From assembly GCA_003024985.2 (NCBI GenBank), contig PXIH01S0011122.1: 16,764 nt of DNA; one strand, written 5' to 3'. The stretch is from Euperipatoides rowelli (Eukaryota; Onychophora; Udeonychophora; Euonychophora; Peripatopsidae). The notes beneath the pieces were generated by a model. That model made no database searches, was not told the DNA's origin, and saw only the letters and a list, made by a program, of their open reading frames with translations. The translations under genes and the position numbers were made by a program. This document shows, piece after piece, positions 10,863-16,764 of the stretch (positions are counted from its first letter, which is position 1; each line of letters begins with the position of its first letter).

Positions 10863-11022
10863 CCATGGTTACATTCAGACCAATGGTCACTTACAGCATA
10901 ACTTAATCCCTAGCAGATATTTTTTCCCTTAAAGATAGAAGAGTTATTTGTAAAATGGTTTATTCCCTTAATCTGATAAGGGCTTTTTTGTCTGTTTTGT
11001 TTGATAATAAAGACAAATTGAA

Positions 11023-11575
11023 ATTCTACTAAAGGCTAATTTTTAAGGTTAAGATTCATATGTGTATTTCAACAAAGTATTTACATTAGGGGCAGTTAAC
11101 AGACATGATTACATATATAATGAGATGGTCATTATGTGATAGTTTTATATACACTATTTTACTATAAGGGCTATGATGCTATCCTTCATCCGGGTGTAAT
11201 TAATATGCTGATGGTGTCATGTGATAGTTGTGTACTGCATTAAAATATTCTACTAATGGGTATTTTTAAAGTTAAATTTACATATTGTACTTTATATGGC
11301 TATTTACAACATGTGATGGTTTTATAATTTATTTTGCTTAAGAGCTAAGAGTATTATCCTTCATATGGGTTTGATTAATATGCTAATATGTCATCATGTG
11401 GTAGTTGTATACTTCATAAATATTCTACTAAAGGGCTTAAGATGTTAAGTTCAAGTTTACATATGAGTACATCATTCAAGTTTTACATTAGGGGTCATTT
11501 AACAAATGTGATTGATATGCTAATGAGATGATGTCATCATGCAATAGTTTTATATTTTTTAACTAAATATGACTA
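11023..11575. repeat. Degenerate tandem repeat array
   Basis: Units begin with ATTCTACTAA-like blocks near 11023, 11247 and 11422. Within them, GTGATAGTTTTAT-like blocks recur near 11136, 11221, 11313, 11398 and 11541, often preceded by TAATATGCTAAT and TGTCATCATG. ATCCTTCAT followed by GGGT recurs near 11180 and 11357, and TTTACATTAGGGG occurs at both ends. The spacing alternates around 85-92 bp and then 143 bp, which suggests a sub-unit of about 90 bp inside a longer unit of about 175-225 bp, now decayed by indels. No coding frame is seen. Confidence 0.7.
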
Positions 11576-12856
11576 TGGGTAGAAAATACTAGTCTTTGTT
11601 ATAGTTTGCAGTTTGGTTGAGGGAAGGTTTGGTAATGACGTTTAGTTATGTTGGCTTAGGAATCCTAGCTTTACTTTAACAGATGTGCTCCAATTCCTAA
11701 AATAAAATGGAATTCTGATTTAAATGGGTATCCTGATTTTCCAGATTTGGCATATCTAGTTAAAGTGTGGATTCACAGAAGTAATAGATTTAATATGGTT
11801 TATTGTATCAAAATCATTTGCAAAATATATGTTGTATATAGAATAGGCTATATAGCATTTATATATATTGTACGTTTGTGATGATGCAAGAATATAACTA
11901 GACTATCCCTAATTGCATCTACATCACCCTCTTATACAAATATAAATACATAAATTTTTGGATTCCTAAAATAATTCAAGATCTCCATGTATGTAGAACT
12001 GTGTCTAACCTGAACAGCGAAGAGCTCATACTCAGTGTTCTATGGCGTCAGTTTCTTTAACTTCTCTTACCCTGGCACATCAACATTCAAGCTAACAACC
12101 TATCTACCAAAGATAAAATCCCTAGCTAACAAGTAAAAATGAACTTGCCTATTACACCTGGAAACAGTAAAAGAAATATATTGTAGGCATAAATTTTTAC
12201 ATTAATAAAATAATAAATTAATAGTACGATAATTGTATTACGACCGAGCAAAGCTTATAGAAGGCCGAGTTCAATGGGGTTCAAACTATGTCAAAGAGAA
12301 AAATTTTCAGCTAACTACACAAGTAAACCTAACAATTGGACAAGGTAAAGGCAAAATATAACAAAAATATTTGTATGATATATGAATAAAGAATTATTTT
12401 TTTAAAAGAAATTGTGACTTCAACAACTAGTGTTAATATTAAGCCAATGACATGAATCTCAAGCATTTATCAAAAGAATTAGTAAAATAATTGACATTTT
12501 TGCATAATATTGTATAGAAAAAAAAATTGGAAGCTTTTTGGGAAAAACATGTTTTAAAATATCGGGTCTGACAAAAATAGCCTGACTAAAATAGCGCAGT
12601 CTTGGAACAAAGTCCAGTAAAACATGATAAATGTTGAAATAACCTTTTATGTTAATGATAGCTGACATTTGATTTTCACTTAATTAGTAATAAAAATTAA
12701 AATATGAAAAAATTTACATTAAGAAAAATATAATGCAACATCATTTTTAGTAGGTTCCGTTAGCATTTAAGGAGGTTAGGCAGGAGTATCCATAATTTTA
12801 GTATATTAAATAAGTTCATAGATGATGAAAGGTGTTCGATGATAAGTCCATAACAT
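11576..12856. other. AT-rich non-coding DNA, no gene seen
   Basis: No coding sequence is supported. A 69-codon minus-strand frame at 12459-12668 has no domain and typical AT-rich chance composition. A 14-bp tandem pair, CTGACAAAAATAGC then CTGACTAAAATAGC (12568-12595), differs at one position. The patch around 12000-12130 is a little richer in G+C but has no open frame. Confidence 0.68.
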
Positions 12857-12864
12857 TTTCAGTG

Positions 12865-13317
12865 AGAGCCGGATCTAAGGAGGGGGGGGGGAGGCAGAAA
12901 AACGGACCTTACCGTTAAAAAAATGTACAGTAAGTTATATACTGTATTAAGTTTTTGATATGAGGAAGTAAATACATGTGGTCAAGGGCGCTCAACCAAA
13001 AATTTGAGTATTTTAATATAAAGTTATCCATTTTTAATTATGTTATGACTGTAAATACAGCCAAAAATAATCTTATTAAAATATTTATAATCTAATTTTT
13101 TACCCTTTTTATCAAACCATCCACACAACACAAAAAAAAAAAGCTTATAAAATATTAGTCAAATTTTTCATTGTCTATGTTATCGAAACGTCCACACAAC
13201 CAAAAAAAAAACATCAAATTATTTAGTTAGGGATAACACCCACAGAAATGGGAAAGGGGGGGGGGGCATGGCAGAAGCCAACTTTGTCCACCACAAAAAT
13301 ACCTAGGTCCACCATTG
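12865..13317. mobile_element. hAT-type MITE, copy 2 (about 453 bp, diverged)
   Basis: The left end (AGAGCCGGATCTAAGGAGG, then a G-run) and the right end (minus strand CAATGGTGGACCTAGGT) match copy 1. The interior shares ACTGTATTAAGTTTTTGATA, GGTCAAGGGCG and ATATAAAGTTATCCAT. The flanks TTTCAGTG (12857-12864) and TTTCACTG (13318-13325) agree at 7 of 8 positions, consistent with an aged 8-bp target-site duplication. The boundary is uncertain by one base because the expected first C is replaced or lost. It is longer than copy 1 mainly because the A-rich sub-unit occurs about three times (13031-13086, 13087-13156, 13157-13224) instead of twice, and because of an extra segment with a plus-strand G-run near 13249-13283. 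There is no transposase frame. Confidence 0.83.
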
Positions 13318-13325
13318 TTTCACTG

Positions 13326-14659
13326 GTCACAATTTTTTTTGATGAATAAGAATGTAAACAGGTTATGAGATGTTTGTAAGCAGATAATTAATTGGTACAA
13401 ATCAGTTGTCAGTGTTGGAAAATTCACAATATTTTATACTTGCCCAAGGGCCACCTGTATAATAAATAGGTTTGGGATGTTAGCCCCAAATTTAATAGAT
13501 TATTTTAGAGAGTTTAATTTAAGCACAAAGCAAAATTAGTAGTTAAAAATATTAGTTTTGAATAGTTTATTTATTTTTATTTATTTAAACAAATAAAGTA
13601 TAGAAATATGTGATGTTAATTCTAGAAATAATTAGGTAGCCCTGCCGGGCTTAAATTAGTTAAAAGATAGTTACCCTCCATTAAAATTTAACAGCCCCGG
13701 GCTGTCGGGCAGACTAATTTTCGAACTCTGGTTCTTCTTATTGATATTTTACTAGTGGATTAAATTAGACTTCTAAGGATTGAAAAAAAATTATAATTTG
13801 TTTTTAAATGTAACTGGATACCGAATTCATTAATTACAATTACATTCCATCAAGTTAAGGTTAGTCTTAGGATAGTTCATACTTCTTGGCAATAGTAAGT
13901 TGAAATTAAGCAAAAGTTATTGATTAATGACAGTTTATAAGAATATTGATATTGCTTAAGATATGCATGGGAAAACTCTTCACAAGTCCATCTTGAAAAA
14001 TTAATGTACTAAAACAAACATGGTTATTTTTAGATTTATAAATTGTTCCTTCTTAAAACTGAGTCAGCCTTCTAGTTATAGATTTGTTGACAGGAATCAT
14101 TGGTATCAAACTCAATCGAGATATAAAATTATATTAAAGTCTTGAACTAATATTTGAATCGTATTATTTGAGGGGGAGAGCAAAAGGATGATCTATCCCC
14201 TTAAAAGTCAAAAGTTAAGTATGGTATCTTAAGTAACATCTCATATATGGGAAATCTAATTAGCATGAATTTTAACTAATTCAATTCGTTAAAATAAATC
14301 TGATCGTATGACACAACTGACTGCTCCAATTATGAAATAATTTTCTTTAGTGGGGAGATAAGATGGTAAAAATAAATCTGACATCTGATGACTAATCACA
14401 GTTAATTCCAGGCTGAAGTTGAGTGGAATCCCCTAAAACGGTTTCATCCTGTGCTTGGAACTTATTGTATAGCTCTGAGGGGGTAGACATGACTCGTCAC
14501 AAGATATTAAAATACAATAATTTTCAAAAATAATATCAGAAGACATTTGTATAATTGTTAGTACAAATATTTTACAAAATATCAGTGAAGGCTGCTAAAT
14601 AAACTAGAATTGAGAAAAGAGCAAGGCTCTAGGTGTTTTAATTTAAATAAATTTAGAAA
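13326..14659. other. AT-rich non-coding DNA with a GC-rich foldback
   Basis: No gene is seen. The notable content is the GC-rich imperfect inverted repeat at 13631-13720, listed separately. The remainder is ordinary AT-rich sequence. Confidence 0.65.
13631..13720. repeat. Imperfect GC-rich foldback
   Basis: The left part (ATTAGGTAGCCCTGCCGGGC and onward) is roughly the inverse of the right part, which contains CAGCCCCGGGCTG and ends in GGGCAGACTAAT. The arms are about 30 bp with several mismatches and indels, around an AT-rich centre. Each arm is also partly self-complementary (AGCCC/GGGCT and CAGCCC/GGGCTG). GC-rich arms stand out sharply from the surrounding AT-rich DNA. This could be a remnant of a foldback or short TIR element. 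Confidence 0.55.
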
Positions 14660-14713
14660 GATCGTTTATCAGAAGACAACAATAGTGTTTTTATTGTCTT
14701 CCGATAAACAATC
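14660..14713. repeat. Inverted repeat, 22-bp arms
   Basis: The arm at 14660-14681 (containing TTTATCAGAAGACAA) is complementary to 14692-14713 (containing TTGTCTTCCGATAAA) at 19 of 22 positions, with a loop of about 10 nt. The stem could fold in DNA or RNA. No promoter or expression evidence is visible. Confidence 0.75.
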
Positions 14714-16009
14714 TCTCATCTGTTGCAACTCTTCGCAGGTTTGATGATTGACTCAAACCGTCTGGCTAAGGTTGGAGAGTTTCGATAAAGTTTTAGTAGA
14801 GGAGCTAATTAAACGGGCGAAGATAATTGTTTCCAAACTAACTCGTGGCCTAGCATGCTGACTTATCAGCTATAGGAAAATCTTTTATTATCCTCTCCTT
14901 TTGAAATAAAGTCTAACCTCTTAAAAACAAAACAAAAATACTGCAGTCTGATTACAGACTTTCTAAAGTTATAATATTTTAACTTATAAAAATTATTGAG
15001 ATCAGCATCTATGAAAACAACAATAACATTACATTATTTTCAGTACGTATTCTAACGAATTTATACAGTATAATAAAACAACATACAGTATAGCAAACTT
15101 GAGCATACGGTATAAGGGATATAAAATAATACAGAAGTATAATAACTATGGTTTAACAATTCTGTTAATATACAACTTTATGACTTTAATAGACATATGG
15201 TGTAACAATAATGAATATATGCCGTCAAGAAACATTTATACAATCATAACGAATTATTACCATATCAATTGACACGATTTATTACATATGTTCGAAAATT
15301 AAAACTAAAAGTCAATACCATAAATTCCTAACTATGAATATTAATAATAAACAATATTTTTATGAACAAACATTATGATATCCTAGCCATTATTGCTTTA
15401 ACGAATACTATCAGTCGGTCGGACTCGGGTAGGATAAATAAAAACAAAACAAAAAATTATTTATTAATTTCAAAGGAAAATGAGTAACTAATTTAAATCA
15501 AAAGGAAAAAAAATGGGTGTTCTGTTATTAAAACCTTTCTGTGTTAAATGATTTAAAAGGAAACTCTTTTGAAATTCCTGTATCAACTTCTAATACTACA
15601 ATTACTTGGCTATATTTGTTATGTCAAAGCATACTCTAGGTTTGAATACTAGTCTTTTGAGACCTTGATGAAAATGATATTTTAAACAATGCGGCCATGG
15701 CAAACAAAAAAAAGAAGAAAAAGAGTTTTTTTTATTATCTCTGTGGGAAAATCTTTGTAAAGTCTAGTCCTAAAAAAGGATGAGAACTTTCTTATTTAAA
15801 TTTCCACGAATTTGCACTTTTTAGATTAATCCCATTAAAAATGTTTTTTTATAAGGTAAAACTCAGGTATACAGTCAGTTGACACAATTTATTCAATAGG
15901 ACAACATGACTGACCCTAATAAATGATATCAAAATTTAAACCGCAAAATGCAGAAACTAATCCGCAGATGACGAAGAGATATCTTTACACTCTCCGTATC
16001 CCAAATGGG
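14714..16009. other. AT-rich non-coding DNA, no gene seen
   Basis: No coding frame. A-runs are more prominent on this strand than in the first 9 kb, where T-runs dominate. TACAGTA occurs at 15064 and 15084 and TACGGTA at 15106, a local cluster within 50 bp. A short hairpin AGTCTG-ATTA-CAGACT lies near 14944-14959. Confidence 0.68.
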
Positions 16010-16010
16010 N
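16010..16010. other. Ambiguous base (N)
   Basis: A single N lies between AAATGGG and AATTCAGC. It marks an unresolved base or a minimal join in the assembly, and the composition becomes richer in G+C to its right. Confidence 0.98.
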
Positions 16011-16480
16011 AATTCAGCAATTGGTGAATATCTTGAGGGAGAGACCGAATTAGAGAGCCGCGGTTCGTCTACTAGAATTGAAGGCTATTAGTGCCTGTGA
16101 CAGGCAGAAGTTGAATGGTGTGCCAATGCTCGGTTCGAAGTAATTGTTGAGGAATGTGATAAGTTATTTACATGTTTCAAGCAGGGCTGTTTAAAAATTG
16201 CTTACTCGGCTCATGATCGAGCCGTAAAAATGGTGTATCGATGCAGGATACTAGGTGTGCCCACATACTTGACAATGAAACTTGCGGCACGAACACAGGA
16301 TACATGGACACGGCAAGAATGGATGTCCAAATGGAGACAAACAGTTTTAACAACGGTACATAAATGGACATTACAATTACTCCATCAATCACTGAGGAGA
16401 ATCCCAAGCCAGCAGAATCCACTAGCCAGGGAAAACCCTGACGAAAGAAGCAATTACACACGTCACAGACACACTAAGTC
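16011..16480. other. GC-richer segment with unrecognised short frames
   Basis: This segment is visibly richer in G and C than the rest of the window. Two 94-codon frames overlap on opposite strands (plus 16230-16514, minus 16177-16461). The minus-strand translation has hydrophobic stretches, and the plus-strand one is rich in Arg, Gln and Thr. I recognise neither, and both could be by-products of a stretch with few stop codons. A perfect hairpin CGGCTC-ATGATC-GAGCCG is at 16207-16224. The composition and the candidate transposon-like repeats that follow suggest mobile-element DNA, but I cannot name a family. Confidence 0.4.
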
Positions 16481-16483
16481 CGG

Positions 16484-16764
16484 GTCTACACTAGCGTTTC
16501 AGCCATGCGGTTAGAACCGTGAGGTTGAACCTCAAAAAAGTGAATACATTATCTATAATGGGTCAGTCTACACAATGACGGCTGAACCGCAAAATCAAAA
16601 GCTACAGGTGATCTGCGTTTCAACCTCATCTGCATGTATCCAATTTGTTTTTCAGTTTTGTCTACACTTGCAAATTAAAACGCACATTTTGAAGATTTGA
16701 ACAGCAAGAAGGCCTATCCTCATTATAATTCATTTCTTGATTCAATCTCTGGGTCATTCCATCT
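16484..16764. repeat. Spaced GTCTACAC repeats, possible transposon end
   Basis: GTCTACAC occurs at 16484, 16566 and 16660, with shared neighbouring words (CAGCC, GCGGTT or AACCGC, AACCTC, GCGTTT) in direct and inverted order. This looks like the subterminal repeat region of a cut-and-paste DNA transposon whose body lies beyond the right edge. GGGTCTACACTAGCG near 16482-16496 could be the terminus, but no second end or target-site duplication is inside the window, so the superfamily is left open. Confidence 0.4.

Noticed and set aside
12459-12668. 69-codon minus-strand frame
   Set aside because: No recognisable domain and no flanking gene structure; the length is within chance expectation.
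16055-16142. GGTTCGTC and GGTTCGAAG, resembling tRNA T-loop motifs
   Set aside because: No cloverleaf, acceptor stem or anticodon arm can be assembled around either motif.

Overview
This window is AT-rich eukaryotic nuclear DNA (by eye roughly 70% or more A+T) in which I find no gene. Stop codons are dense in all six frames. The longest open frames are 94 codons, and none shows a recognisable domain, plausible splice framing or coding-like composition. There is no rRNA, tRNA, CRISPR array, operon or bacterial promoter/ribosome-binding-site pattern. The frequent poly-T and poly-A runs, small non-autonomous DNA transposons and divergent tandem repeats suggest an intergenic region or large intron of an animal, most likely an invertebrate (arthropod-like). 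That assignment is inference; no diagnostic gene is present to fix it.

Layout: 1-2034 is plain AT-rich sequence with scattered TACAGTA/TACTGTA heptamers. 2043-2421 is a complete hAT-type MITE with a perfect 8-bp target-site duplication. 5139-5173 and 6380-6414 form a 35-bp inverted-repeat pair about 1.2 kb apart, possibly transposon ends, with a strong hairpin just inside the right arm. 8052-8435 holds two divergent copies of a roughly 210-bp unit, followed at once by a perfect short hairpin. 9549-10290 is an exact 371-bp tandem duplication, the youngest-looking event in the window. 10802-10862 is a nested palindrome that could fold in two ways. 11023-11575 is an old, degenerate tandem array. 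12865-13317 is a second, expanded and older copy of the hAT MITE. 13631-13720 and 14660-14713 are foldback structures. After an ambiguous base (N) at 16010 the composition changes: the last 750 bp are richer in G+C, carry two overlapping unrecognised 94-codon frames on opposite strands, and end with three spaced copies of GTCTACAC that may belong to a DNA transposon running off the window.

No genes work together here. What can be read is a history of mobile-element insertion, local duplication and foldback formation. The most unusual signals are the zero-divergence 371-bp duplication, the nested palindrome with complementary loops, and the excess of the TAC(A/G)GTA motif family.
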